Source: Aestuariirhabdus sp049985285 (GTDB taxonomy: Bacteria; Pseudomonadota; Gammaproteobacteria; Pseudomonadales; Aestuariirhabdaceae). From it: a stretch of DNA of 64,000 nt. Location of the stretch: NCBI RefSeq assembly GCF_049985285.1, contig NZ_JBNIEU010000002.1, forward strand, positions 930,001-994,000, written 5' to 3'. Position 1 is the first letter of the stretch. Every line of letters starts with the position of its first letter. The position numbers were made by a program, and so were the translations under genes. The notes under the pieces were generated by a model that searched no databases, was not told where the DNA came from, and was given only the letters and a program-made list of their open reading frames with translations. This document shows positions 25,909 through 35,627 of this stretch, piece after piece.

Positions 25909-28900
25909 ATGCGACTCAAGTGTATTAAACTCGCCGGATTCAAATCCTTTGTAGATCCGACCACCGTGCAGTTTCCCAGCAATATGTGCGCTGTGGTAGG
26001 GCCTAACGGGTGTGGGAAGTCCAATATCATCGACGCCGTAAGGTGGGTAATGGGGGAAAGCTCCGCCAAGAACCTGCGCGGTGAATCGATGACCGACGTT
26101 ATCTTTAATGGTTCAAACGCGCGTAAGCCGGTAGGGCAGGCTTCTGTCGAACTGGTGTTCGATAATAGTGACGGTACCATACGGGGCGAGTATGCCGCGT
26201 TTGCCGAGATCTCGGTACGCCGTAAAGTGACGCGGGATGCCAAAAATATCTATTACCTGAACGGCACCAAGTGTCGTCGCCGGGATATTACCGATATTTT
26301 CCTTGGCACCGGTCTTGGGCCACGCAGCTACTCCATTATTAGCCAGGGCATCATCTCCAACCTGATCGAATCCCGGCCGGAAGATCTGCGGGTATTTATC
26401 GAAGAGGCGGCGGGGATCTCCAAATACAAGGAGCGGCGCCGGGATACCGAAAATCGAATTCGGCGCACCAACGAAAACCTTGAACGACTCACGGACCTGA
26501 GGGATGAGCTCGAACGCCAGCTGCACCATCTTCAGAGCCAGGCCCAGGCGGCCGAAAAGTATAAAGAGTATAAAGCCGACGAACGGCTCAAAAAGGCCCA
26601 GCTTAGCGCCCTGCGTTGGCGCTCGATTGATACGGAAGTGGGTGAGAAAGAGGCGATTATTCGTGACCTTGAGGTGCGTATGGAGTCGTTTGTGGCCGAC
26701 CAGCGTGCCATGGACGCAGCCATCGAGAAGAAGCGCGATGATCACACCCAGCTGACGGATCGCTTCAACGAGGTGCAGGGGCGTTTTTACAGCGTGGGGG
26801 GCGAGATTGCCCGTGTGGAGCAAACCATTCAGCATACCCGCGAGCGTTCACGGCAGTTACTCGAAGACCTGCAGCAGGTGGACAAAAGCTGGGAGGATAC
26901 GACTCGCCATCTTGAAGCCGATGTGGCGTTGGTCGAGAGGCTGGAAGCCGAACTGGTGGAGCTGGAACCCGAGGTTGAGCTGGTGCGGGAAACCGAGGAG
27001 GAGGCCACGCTGACCCTGGAAAGCGCCGAAGAGGCGATGCAGGACTGGCAACAGCAGTGGGATAGTTTTAACCAGCGAGCCTCCGAGCCACGCCAGCGGG
27101 CGGAGGTCGAACAGTCGCGAATCCAGCATATCGAGCAGGTGGTTTCCCGTCAGGGTGAACGCCTGCGCCGATTGCAGGACGAGCGCGACGAGCTCAGTGC
27201 TGGCGAGGCTGAAGAGGAGCTGGAACTCCTCGCCGAGCAGCTATCCGAGCTGGAGATGGCGGGCGATGATCAGCAGGTGGCTCACGAAGCACTACAGGAA
27301 AAGATCGAGCAGCAGCGCGAGAGTATCCAGCAAACCGGCACCTCGCTGGATGAATGCCGTACTCGTCTGCAAAGCCAGCAAGGGCGTAGAGCCTCGTTGG
27401 AAGCGCTGCAGCAGGCCGCCCTTGGACAGCGCGGAAGCCTTGGCAGCTGGCTGGAAAAGCAGGGGTTGGCAGAACACCCGCGCCTGGCGGAGAAGATTCA
27501 GGTGGAGGAGGGGTGGGAGTTAGCCCTCGAAACCGTGTTGGGCGACACCCTGCAAGCGGTCTGTGTCGATGGTTTGGACCCACTGGTCGAGCTATTGGGA
27601 GAACTGGATGCCGGTACCCTGACGGCGTTTGAGAGCCGCCGTGGCGGGGCATCCCCAGGCGAGATTGCTGCTAACAGCCTGCTCAGTAAAGTGACTTCCG
27701 ATACCGCCCTCGATGGGTTACTTGAGGGGATTCTGGTTGCTGATGACCTCACCGCTGCCCTGGCGCAGCGCGGTTCACTGAAAGGCCGCGAGTCGATCAT
27801 CACGCGCGATGGAGTCTGGGTGGGTAGTAACTGGCTGCGGGTCGCTCGGGATGAGGATCAGCAAGCGGGTGTATTGCAGCGGCAACAGGAGCTGGAAGAG
27901 CTGGTGCTCCAGATCACCTCAGGGCAGGAGCAAGTGGAGACCCTCGCCGAGCAGTTGCAACAGCATCGTGACAGTCTGAAATCAGCGGAAGTAGAGCGTG
28001 AATCCCTGCAGAAGGCGATCGCGGAGCAGGGGCGCCGTCAAAGTGAAATTCGCGCCGAACTGAGTGCCAAGCGAGTCCGTATCGAGCAGGTCGCCACGCG
28101 CCGCGAGGGGATAGACAGCGAACTTGCAGAGATTCGTGAGCAGCAGGAGCTGGAGCAGGAAAAACTGGGTGAAGCGCGCCTGGTGCTGCAGGAGGCTCTC
28201 GATCTGATGGAGACGGATGCCGGTCAGCGTGAGCAGTTGCTGCGTCTGCGGGACGACAATCGTTCGCGTCTTGACGAAGCTCGTCAGCGCTCCCGTCATG
28301 ATAAGGACCGCAGCCACCAGTTGCAGCTGCGCTACCAGTCCATTCGCACCCAACTGGACGCGACGCTGGGTGGCCAGCAGCGACTGCAAGACCAGGTAGG
28401 GCAGCTTCGGGAGAGGAGGGAGCAGTTGCAGTTAGGCCTTAACCAGGCGGATGAGCCGGTTGAAGAGCATAAGTTGGTGCTCGAAGAGCTGCTGGAGCAA
28501 CGGGTCCTGGTCGAAGAGGAGCTGGCGGAGTCCCGTCGTCAGGTTGAAGCACTGGATCACGAGATGCGCGAGCATGAGAAACAGCGTTCGGAAGCGGAAC
28601 AGCATGCAACGACCCTGCGTGGCCAACTGGAACATATTCGGATGGCTTGGCAAGCGCTGCAGGTGCATAGAACGACGCTGCAGGAGCAGTTGCTAGAGGA
28701 GCAGTTTGATCTGCCGACGGTGCTCGAAAATTTGCCCGATGATGCCACTGAAACAGAATGGGAAGACCTGCTGCGGCGCCTGGATAATCGCGTCCAGCGC
28801 CTGGGAGCGATCAACCTGGCGGCTATCGACGAATACAAGGCGCAGGCCGAGCGAAAAGAGTATCTGGATGCACAGAACAACGATCTGGTAGAGGCGCTAA

Positions 28901-29415
28901 CGACGTTGGAAAATGCCATTCGCCGCATCGATCGGGAAACCCGTAGCCGGTTTAAGGAAACCTTCGAAAAGGTCAATAGCGGACTACAGTTACTTTTCCC
29001 CAAAGTGTTCGGCGGCGGCCATGCTTACCTGGAGCTGACAGGCGACGACCTGCTCGATACCGGAGTGACGATCATGGCTCGACCCCCGGGCAAGAAAAAC
29101 AGCACCATTCACCTGCTCTCGGGTGGCGAAAAGGCGTTAACGGCCATCGCGCTGGTGTTTTCTATCTTCCAGCTGAATCCGGCACCCTTCTGTATGCTCG
29201 ATGAGGTGGATGCACCACTGGATGATGCCAACGTGGGACGCTACGCCCGCATGGTAGAGGAGATGTCGGCGTCCGTGCAGTTTATCTATATCACCCACAA
29301 CAAAATTGCGATGGAGGCTGGCAACCAGCTAATGGGGGTGACGATGCACGAACCCGGCGTGTCGCGGATGGTTTCTGTTGATATCGAGGAGGCTGCTGCT
29401 CTGGCCGCGGTCTAA
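25909..29415 (+). CDS. smc: Chromosome segregation protein SMC
   Basis: The 1168-residue SMC ATPase has Walker A GPNGCGKSN (31-39) at the N terminus. Two long coiled coils flank a hinge (about 500-640), and the C-terminal head has the signature LLSGGEKALTAIA and Walker B CMLDEVDAPLDD. SMC dimers condense and segregate the chromosome with ScpA and ScpB. The start is the ATG at 25909; a reading 21 codons longer has no family sequence. A modest AGGA lies upstream. Order smc-zipA-ligA is as in Pseudomonas and relatives. Confidence 0.96.
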   Translation: MRLKCIKLAGFKSFVDPTTVQFPSNMCAVVGPNGCGKSNIIDAVRWVMGESSAKNLRGESMTDVIFNGSNARKPVGQASVELVFDNSDGTIRGEYAAFAEISVRRKVTRDAKNIYYLNGTKCRRRDITDIFLGTGLGPRSYSIISQGIISNLIESRPEDLRVFIEEAAGISKYKERRRDTENRIRRTNENLERLTDLRDELERQLHHLQSQAQAAEKYKEYKADERLKKAQLSALRWRSIDTEVGEKEAIIRDLEVRMESFVADQRAMDAAIEKKRDDHTQLTDRFNEVQGRFYSVGGEIARVEQTIQHTRERSRQLLEDLQQVDKSWEDTTRHLEADVALVERLEAELVELEPEVELVRETEEEATLTLESAEEAMQDWQQQWDSFNQRASEPRQRAEVEQSRIQHIEQVVSRQGERLRRLQDERDELSAGEAEEELELLAEQLSELEMAGDDQQVAHEALQEKIEQQRESIQQTGTSLDECRTRLQSQQGRRASLEALQQAALGQRGSLGSWLEKQGLAEHPRLAEKIQVEEGWELALETVLGDTLQAVCVDGLDPLVELLGELDAGTLTAFESRRGGASPGEIAANSLLSKVTSDTALDGLLEGILVADDLTAALAQRGSLKGRESIITRDGVWVGSNWLRVARDEDQQAGVLQRQQELEELVLQITSGQEQVETLAEQLQQHRDSLKSAEVERESLQKAIAEQGRRQSEIRAELSAKRVRIEQVATRREGIDSELAEIREQQELEQEKLGEARLVLQEALDLMETDAGQREQLLRLRDDNRSRLDEARQRSRHDKDRSHQLQLRYQSIRTQLDATLGGQQRLQDQVGQLRERREQLQLGLNQADEPVEEHKLVLEELLEQRVLVEEELAESRRQVEALDHEMREHEKQRSEAEQHATTLRGQLEHIRMAWQALQVHRTTLQEQLLEEQFDLPTVLENLPDDATETEWEDLLRRLDNRVQRLGAINLAAIDEYKAQAERKEYLDAQNNDLVEALTTLENAIRRIDRETRSRFKETFEKVNSGLQLLFPKVFGGGHAYLELTGDDLLDTGVTIMARPPGKKNSTIHLLSGGEKALTAIALVFSIFQLNPAPFCMLDEVDAPLDDANVGRYARMVEEMSASVQFIYITHNKIAMEAGNQLMGVTMHEPGVSRMVSVDIEEAAALAAV

Positions 29416-29647
29416 AGGCTGGCCTGGGCTCAAATTTAGGCAACAGATCTTTTTGAGTTTTATCGGGTGCTGTCCGATAATGGGTGCATGCTCGGCAGGG
29501 GGGCGAGGCGCGTGGATTGCCGGCGAACATTTGATCCTGAACTACAAAAACGGTGGTAAAGGTACGAGTGGTTTGGCCAATCAGGGAACGTTGCTGTATG
29601 TCGGGATGGTTATCCCGCTATGACTGAACAGGGGTTAGTGAAACAAG

Positions 29648-30832
29648 ATGGATATGGGTGTGCGTGGCTGGCTGGTTGCTGTAGCCGTAGTGTTGATTCT
29701 GGGTATTTTGGCCGATGGCTACCGGCGCATGCGAGCGGCCCGCAGGCGTCCCAAGGATCTTGAATTTTCCTTTGGCGATGGCGACGAAGATTTTAACAAC
29801 GAACTCCCCAACGGCGGGGCGCGGGTGATTCTGAGCCCGGGTGATAAGGCACCAGACCTTGAGGGCGCGGCAGCTGAGGAGGAAAACGACCCCCTGTTTA
29901 TGCCGCCTCCCCGCCAGTCCTCAGTTAAACCAGCGCCGCCTCAGGAACCATCTCAGGAGGTTGAAGGAAACGAGGCATTTGGGTCCGCCCTTGATGAGAC
30001 CCTCGGTTATAGCGCCGAGGCGGAGCCCTTTGTTGCCGAATCCGGGTTTACCGAACCGAGCCTGGAGGCCCCGTTCGATAGCGAACCCGAAATCGCCGCT
30101 GGGGTGACACGGGAGCCTGTTGTCGAGCCGGCTTCCAGAGGATCCGCAGTGGAACCCCAGCATGACTCCGAGCCTCTGACGACTGAACCCGTTTTGCCGT
30201 TGGGGCAGGTGCCACTAAATCTCGATGAGCCGGTACCGGTATTGATGGAGGTTGATGCCCCATCCCGTGACGCCGCGGCGCCCGCGCCTCGGGCACAGCA
30301 ATCCAAACCCATAGCTAAACCCAAGCCCAAAGCTAAACCCACCCCTGAGGTGGTTGAACCTGCACCCCATGCAGAAGTTGAGCAGCGCCCCCCCGCAGAG
30401 GAGATTGTGGTGATCAATGTGATCGCTCGCAATGGGCAGATGTTCCCCGGTGATTTGCTGCTGCAGCAGTTGCTCGAAAATGGCATGAAGTATGGTGAGA
30501 TGAGTATTTTTCATCGCCATGAACAGTTTAATGGGGAGGGGGCGGTGCAGTTTAGCCTCGCCAATGGCGTAGAACCGGGTAGCTTTGACCTTGATCATAT
30601 GGATCAATTGCAGACGCCACTGGTTACCCTGTTTATGGGGTTGCCGGGTCCGAAAGAACCCCTCAAGGCGTTTGAGATGATGGCAACCGCAGCGCAGACC
30701 CTGGCGAGGGAGCTGGGTGGAGAGCTTAAGGATGAGAGTCGCAGTGTGATGACCCAGCAAACCCTGGCCCATTGCAAGCAACGCATCACAGAATTTGAGC
30801 GCCGTCAGTTGACCCGCGAACGAAATCGCTAA
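29648..30832 (+). CDS. zipA: Cell division protein ZipA
   Basis: The 394-residue protein has one N-terminal membrane helix (7-23), a basic stretch (RRMRAARRRPKDLEFSFG), a long Pro/Glu/Ala-rich linker, and the C-terminal FtsZ-binding domain (about 252-385) with VVINVIARNGQMFPGDLLLQ and MKYGEMSIFHRHE. ZipA tethers FtsZ to the membrane at the division site. Its position between smc and ligA confirms the call. The 232 bp after smc hold a GGGAT-N4-ATCCC hairpin but no gene. Confidence 0.95.
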   Translation: MDMGVRGWLVAVAVVLILGILADGYRRMRAARRRPKDLEFSFGDGDEDFNNELPNGGARVILSPGDKAPDLEGAAAEEENDPLFMPPPRQSSVKPAPPQEPSQEVEGNEAFGSALDETLGYSAEAEPFVAESGFTEPSLEAPFDSEPEIAAGVTREPVVEPASRGSAVEPQHDSEPLTTEPVLPLGQVPLNLDEPVPVLMEVDAPSRDAAAPAPRAQQSKPIAKPKPKAKPTPEVVEPAPHAEVEQRPPAEEIVVINVIARNGQMFPGDLLLQQLLENGMKYGEMSIFHRHEQFNGEGAVQFSLANGVEPGSFDLDHMDQLQTPLVTLFMGLPGPKEPLKAFEMMATAAQTLARELGGELKDESRSVMTQQTLAHCKQRITEFERRQLTRERNR

Positions 30833-30884
30833 CAAAGCGGATTGCTAATTGCGGCGACCACAGGCCACTTCGACGAGATAACCG

Positions 30885-32915
30885 ATGACTCATACCCGTT
30901 CGCCAGCGCAGGAGGTTGCGCAGCTGCGTGAGCAGTTAAACGAATACAATTATCGCTACTATGTCCTCGATGACCCCTCGGTGCCCGATGCTGAATATGA
31001 TCGCCAGATGCGTCGCCTGCAGCAGCTTGAGGTGGATTATCCAGAGCTGCTGAGTGACGACTCCCCAACCCAGCGAGTCGGTGGTCAGGCCTTGGCGGGT
31101 TTCTCCCAGGTTAAGCACGAACTCCCCATGCTGTCGCTTGATAACGCCTTTAGTTCAGACGAACTCCAGGCGTTCGAGAAGCGTTTGCAAGACCGCCTTG
31201 GGAGCACCAGTCCGATAGAATTTGCCTGTGAGCCCAAGCTGGACGGTATCGCCGTTAGCTTGCTTTACGAGGACGGGGTATTGGTTCAAGGTGCCACCCG
31301 GGGCGATGGCAGCACCGGTGAGGATATCACCGCCAATGTTCGCACCATCGCGTCGATTCCGCTGCGCTTACGCGGCGACAGGCTCCCACCGCTGTTAGAG
31401 GTTCGAGGGGAGATCTATCTGCCCAAGGCGGGGTTTGAGGCACTCAACGAACGCGCGCGAGCCCAGGGCGATAAGCTCTTTGTAAATCCCCGTAATGCGG
31501 CGGCGGGCAGTTTGCGCCAGCTCGACCCCCGTATCACCGCTACCCGCTCCTTGCAGATGTGTTGTTACAGCATCGGCCGGGTCGGTGGCTTTGAACTGCC
31601 GTCAAAACACAGTGACGTACTAAAACTACTCAATGGTTGGGGGTTACGGATCAACGCTGAAATGGCGGTCGTCGAGGGCGCCAATGCCTGTCAGTCCTAC
31701 TACGAGCAGCTGGCCATCAAACGCCCCCGGCTCCCCTATGAGATTGACGGTATCGTGTTCAAGGTGAATGAGCTGGGGTTGCAGCAACGGTTAGGGTTTG
31801 TCTCCAAGGCGCCGCGCTGGGCCATCGCCTATAAGTTTCCTGCCCAGGAGGAGATGACACGATTGCTCGATGTCGAATTTCAGGTCGGTCGTACCGGTGC
31901 CGTGACTCCGGTCGCGCGCCTCGACCCGGTGTTTGTCGGGGGGGTAACGGTCAGTAACGCGACCTTGCACAACATGGACGAAGTAGCGCGGCTCGATGCC
32001 CAGGTAGGTGATACCGTGGTGATCCGTCGTGCAGGGGATGTGATTCCCCAGATCGTCAAGGTGGTCCTTGAGCGTCGCCCACACAATGCCCGCGCTATTG
32101 TATTGCCTCGCGCATGCCCGGTCTGTGGTTCCGAGGTGGAGCGCGAGGAGGGCGAAGCCGCTGCACGCTGCAGCGGGGGGCTTTTTTGCGGTGCGCAACG
32201 CAAAGAGGCGATTAAGCACTTCTCCTCTCGTAAGGCGCTCGATATAGAGGGCCTCGGTGACAAGCTGGTAGAACAGTTGGTCGATGAGCAGCTGATCCAG
32301 ACCTCTGCGGATCTTTTCAGCCTCAGTCTGGAGCAACTCTGTGGGCTCGACCGCATGGGTGAGAAATCGGCACAAAACCTTCTCGATGCACTGGATAAAA
32401 AACGGATCACTACATTGCCGCGTTTCCTTTATGCCCTGGGTATTCGAGAGGTGGGTGAGGCGACGGCACTGAGCCTGGCGCGCCATTTTCTTACCCTTGA
32501 GGCGTTGCAAGAAGCCAGTGAGGAGGCGCTGCTCGAGGTGGACGATGTGGGGCCTATCGTGGCGCATCATATCCAGCGTTTTTTTCGTCAGGCCCATAAT
32601 GTAGAGGTATTGCAGGCGCTGCAAGCACGTGGGGTGAGCTGGCCTGCTATGGAGGTTAATCCCGATTCAAGGCCGCTGGAGGGTGAAACCTGGGTGCTGA
32701 CGGGAACTCTCACCAGTATGGGGCGTCCGGAAGGCAAGAGCCGCTTGCAGGCACTCGGTGCCAAGGTAGCGGGCTCCGTGTCGGCCAAAACCACCGTTGT
32801 GGTTGCCGGAGAGAAGGCCGGGTCCAAACTGACCAAAGCCGAGCAGTTGCAGATACCGGTACTGGATGAATCCGCTTTTGTCGCTCGCTTGGCGGAACTG
32901 GAGGGGCAAGGATGA
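30885..32915 (+). CDS. ligA: NAD-dependent DNA ligase LigA
   Basis: This 676-residue protein is of typical length. The domains in order are Ia (YNYRYYVLDDPSVPDAEYD), the nucleotidyltransferase with the adenylated Lys118 in CEPKLDGIA, an OB fold, a four-cysteine zinc finger starting CPVCGSEV (about 409-435), helix-hairpin-helix repeats, and a BRCT domain from about 595. It seals nicks in replication and repair. Its stop overlaps the start of the next gene by four bases (ATGA). Confidence 0.97.
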   Translation: MTHTRSPAQEVAQLREQLNEYNYRYYVLDDPSVPDAEYDRQMRRLQQLEVDYPELLSDDSPTQRVGGQALAGFSQVKHELPMLSLDNAFSSDELQAFEKRLQDRLGSTSPIEFACEPKLDGIAVSLLYEDGVLVQGATRGDGSTGEDITANVRTIASIPLRLRGDRLPPLLEVRGEIYLPKAGFEALNERARAQGDKLFVNPRNAAAGSLRQLDPRITATRSLQMCCYSIGRVGGFELPSKHSDVLKLLNGWGLRINAEMAVVEGANACQSYYEQLAIKRPRLPYEIDGIVFKVNELGLQQRLGFVSKAPRWAIAYKFPAQEEMTRLLDVEFQVGRTGAVTPVARLDPVFVGGVTVSNATLHNMDEVARLDAQVGDTVVIRRAGDVIPQIVKVVLERRPHNARAIVLPRACPVCGSEVEREEGEAAARCSGGLFCGAQRKEAIKHFSSRKALDIEGLGDKLVEQLVDEQLIQTSADLFSLSLEQLCGLDRMGEKSAQNLLDALDKKRITTLPRFLYALGIREVGEATALSLARHFLTLEALQEASEEALLEVDDVGPIVAHHIQRFFRQAHNVEVLQALQARGVSWPAMEVNPDSRPLEGETWVLTGTLTSMGRPEGKSRLQALGAKVAGSVSAKTTVVVAGEKAGSKLTKAEQLQIPVLDESAFVARLAELEGQG

Positions 32916-33535
32916 GGCCTGTGGCTCGTGCCCCCTTGGCGCTTATGGCGTTGCTGTTGATGCTATTGGGGTTGAGTGGTTGCGCCACCTCGCCACCGCG
33001 CAATACCGATAATATCTGCGCTATTTTCCGCGAACAGGACGATTGGTACGATGCGGCCCAAGATGCCAATGAGCGTTGGGGAACGCCCATCCAGGTGATG
33101 ATGGCGATCATGCACCAGGAGTCCCGCTTTGTGCACGATGCGCAACCGCCGCGCACCTGGTATCTGGGCTTTATCCCCGGGCCGCGCCCCTCATCGGCCT
33201 ATGGTTACGCCCAGGCGCAAACACCGGCCTGGGACGATTACCTGAAAGAGGCGGGTAGCTGGGGAGCGGATCGCGATGAGTTTGCCGATGCGGTGGACTT
33301 TATTGGTTGGTACACATGGAAGACGCACCAGGTGAATGGTGTCTCCAAGTGGCACGCCGACCTGCAATACCTGAATTATCACGAAGGCTGGGGCGGTTAT
33401 CGTCGGGGTACCTATAAAAGCAAACCCTGGTTAATCGGTGTTTCGCGTAAGGTAAAACGCCGGGCAAGCGATTATGGTGCGCAATTACGCGGTTGTCAGG
33501 ACAGTCTCGAGGGTGGTTTTTTTAACTGGTTCTGA
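32912..33535 (+). CDS. Lipoprotein with transglycosylase SLT-like domain
   Basis: The 207-residue product has a signal sequence ending in the lipobox LSGC (Cys near 24), so it should be lipidated. The mature part resembles lytic transglycosylase SLT folds: the candidate catalytic glutamate is in MAIMHQESRF, followed by the GYAQAQ segment typical of these enzymes. It probably cleaves or binds peptidoglycan. The ATGA overlap with ligA indicates translational coupling, although the functions are not obviously linked. Confidence 0.82.
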   Translation: MRPVARAPLALMALLLMLLGLSGCATSPPRNTDNICAIFREQDDWYDAAQDANERWGTPIQVMMAIMHQESRFVHDAQPPRTWYLGFIPGPRPSSAYGYAQAQTPAWDDYLKEAGSWGADRDEFADAVDFIGWYTWKTHQVNGVSKWHADLQYLNYHEGWGGYRRGTYKSKPWLIGVSRKVKRRASDYGAQLRGCQDSLEGGFFNWF

Positions 33536-33689
33536 CTTTTTATGTTTGCCGCATTCCACTGAGGATGGGTTTTGGGTATCGTTGAGCTAATGTAGAACCC
33601 GGTGGGCAGGATGGCCTGGTCTCGGACGTTGCTGTTTAACCCGCTGCCGGGTCAGAGCGCGGAATTTTGGAATACAAGGAGAGGGCTGC

Positions 33690-34133
33690 GTGGATCACGA
33701 GTCGATCGTCTATGGCTGTATCAAGGACTTGCCGTTTGGTAATGACCGGGAGATGTGGCTGCGCCGTAAGCACAACCAGCGCGCCATCAAGTCGCTTCCC
33801 GGAATGGATGACTGGCCCTTTTTGTCCCGCGAAATGTTTGCTGCGACCGGCAGCATGCCGACGGAAGCCAGCACCTATCAAACCCAGGTGATCCATTTCG
33901 GCGCCTCCTATCGCGCCATCGAGTACGAATGGGAGCAGTGGGTCGCCAAGTTTGAGCAGCTGTTGCAGTCGATGTACTGGGTGTCGGTGGCGGTGCACTT
34001 GGAAACCGAGCTATCCGGGACCCATACCTTTACCTGGGACTCGGATACCAGCTATCACCAGCCGGGTTCGGGAGATATTAAAGTCCGCTGCGAGTGGCAG
34101 CACGAGGGAAGTCTGGGCGGCGCGCGCTTCTGA
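33690..34133 (+). CDS. Conserved hypothetical protein
   Basis: Not recognised. The GTG at 33690 is preceded by AAGGAGAGG at good spacing and gives 147 residues. No signal peptide or membrane helix is present. It is rich in Trp, His and Glu, with YQTQVIHFGASYRAIEYEWEQW in the middle and a beta-rich end (THTFTWDSDTSYH). It reads as a real, compact cytoplasmic protein. It stands alone between the lipoprotein gene and the convergent yheU, whose stop is 5 bp away. Confidence 0.6.
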   Translation: MDHESIVYGCIKDLPFGNDREMWLRRKHNQRAIKSLPGMDDWPFLSREMFAATGSMPTEASTYQTQVIHFGASYRAIEYEWEQWVAKFEQLLQSMYWVSVAVHLETELSGTHTFTWDSDTSYHQPGSGDIKVRCEWQHEGSLGGARF

Positions 34134-34138
34134 GCCAG

Positions 34139-34369
34139 CTAGTCCTGCCTCAACTCCTGCGGGAGGTCCCGGCGCAGGATGATATTCGCGCTCTCGGTCA
34201 GCTGAGTATATAGAATCACCGCCTCCCCCCGTTCGAGCAACCGGTGCACCGCACTGACCCGCTGTTCGAGGCTCTCTTCGAAACCGTTGTCGGTGCCTTC
34301 GCGAGAGACAAACTCCTCAATCAGATTGCGAAGCGTTTCTGCTTGAAGGTCGCGGTGTGGAATGATCAT
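34139..34369 (-). CDS. yheU: YheU family protein (UPF0270)
   Basis: The 76-residue protein starts at the ATG at 34369 (MIIPHRDL). It matches E. coli YheU in length and sequence: LIEEFVSREGTD, SLEQRVSAVHRLLERGEAVI and ESANI. The family is conserved in gammaproteobacteria, but its function is unknown. A longer reading to 34558 is possible but its extra 63 residues do not belong to the family. The 247 bp upstream of it, up to amgK, hold the divergent promoters; nothing else was recognised there. Confidence 0.88.
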   Translation of the reverse strand: MIIPHRDLQAETLRNLIEEFVSREGTDNGFEESLEQRVSAVHRLLERGEAVILYTQLTESANIILRRDLPQELRQD

Positions 34370-34616
34370 TGTTACTACTCGCAGGTTTGGGATGCCGATA
34401 ACAGGCCCTATGGTAGCCGATAGGGGGCGCAACGGGCAGCCCTGTATGGAATACATTGGGGGAAAACATTGGGATTGGTGGTGAGAGCCGGCGGTGATCA
34501 GGCATCGATAGGTCAGCGCCTGAGCTTTCCAACAGGCTCCCGCTATCCCACGGGCCACAACGGCTGGAAATGAGCGGGTAGCGTGGTAGAGTACGCGTCA
34601 TCTTTGAATACAGGAT

Positions 34617-35627
34617 ATGACGATGGAAGTGGAGAGCCGCTCGCTGGCACGAGAACAGTTTATGGCGCGGCAGGGCTGGGGAAAGGCTGAGGTCTATCCG
34701 CTTGCAGCCGACGCTTCGTTTCGTCGCTATTTCCGCCTGCAACGAGGCGCTGAACACTGCTTGTTGATGGATGCCCCGCCTCCCCAGGAGCAGATTCTTC
34801 CCTTTCTACAGATAGCCCGCCATTTGCAAAGCATCGGCTTGCGGGCCCCCCGAGTGCTATGCAGCGACGAGGGGATGGGGCTGGCGCTGCTGGAAGACTT
34901 TGGCGATAGCACCTTTACGCGCATGCTCGCCCAGGGCGAGGCGGAGACCCCTCTCTACCGAATGGCGGTGGAGGTGTTGATTCAATTGCAGCAAGATCCC
35001 CGCAGTACCGAGCTGAAGCTGCCAGCTTATGACGAGGCGACACTGTTACGCGAAGCGATGTTATTGGTGCAGTGGTATTATCCCGCTCTGGTTGGCTCCC
35101 CCTGTCCCGATGGGGCGGTAGAGGAGTACCGCCGCGCATGGGGCGAATCCATGAAGTCCCTGCAGGAGCAGCCGCCAGCACTTGTATTGAGGGACTTTCA
35201 TGTTGATAACCTGATGCAAGTGGGTGCTGGCACCTCTGTGGCTAACTGCGGCCTGCTGGATTTTCAGGATGCTTTGATCGGTAGTCCGGCCTATGACCTA
35301 ATGTCGCTGCTGGAAGATGCCCGGCGGGACGTGTCCCCTGATTTGCAAAAGTCATTAATTCAGCACTATCTGGATGTAAGAGCAGAACTTAATGCTGAAA
35401 AATTCATGAGTGCCTATCGTATTCTTGCCGCACAGCGCCACGCCAAGGTGGCCGGTATTTTTGTGCGTTTAATGGTGCGCGATGGCAAGCCGGTGTACCT
35501 TCAGCATATTCCCCGGGTGGTGGCACTGCTGCGGCAGAACCTGGAGTCGCAAGAGTTGGCACCGGTGCGCGAATGGGTGGCTCGTTGGCTGCCGTCAATG
35601 GGTGAGCCGCTGGAGCTTGGCGAGTGA
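34617..35627 (+). CDS. amgK: Phosphotransferase of the AmgK (anomeric MurNAc/GlcNAc kinase) family
   Basis: The 336-residue APH-fold kinase has the N-terminal pattern DASFRRYFRL, a hinge ALLEDFGDSTFTRML, the catalytic loop VLRDFHVDNLM and the metal-binding LLDFQDAL. AmgK phosphorylates recycled MurNAc at the anomeric position for the MurU-dependent recycling route that bypasses de novo UDP-MurNAc synthesis. In most relatives murU follows directly. Here the next gene is a TauE/SafE permease overlapping by four bases (GTGA). Other aminoglycoside-phosphotransferase-like kinases are a less likely alternative. Confidence 0.82.
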   Translation: MTMEVESRSLAREQFMARQGWGKAEVYPLAADASFRRYFRLQRGAEHCLLMDAPPPQEQILPFLQIARHLQSIGLRAPRVLCSDEGMGLALLEDFGDSTFTRMLAQGEAETPLYRMAVEVLIQLQQDPRSTELKLPAYDEATLLREAMLLVQWYYPALVGSPCPDGAVEEYRRAWGESMKSLQEQPPALVLRDFHVDNLMQVGAGTSVANCGLLDFQDALIGSPAYDLMSLLEDARRDVSPDLQKSLIQHYLDVRAELNAEKFMSAYRILAAQRHAKVAGIFVRLMVRDGKPVYLQHIPRVVALLRQNLESQELAPVREWVARWLPSMGEPLELGE

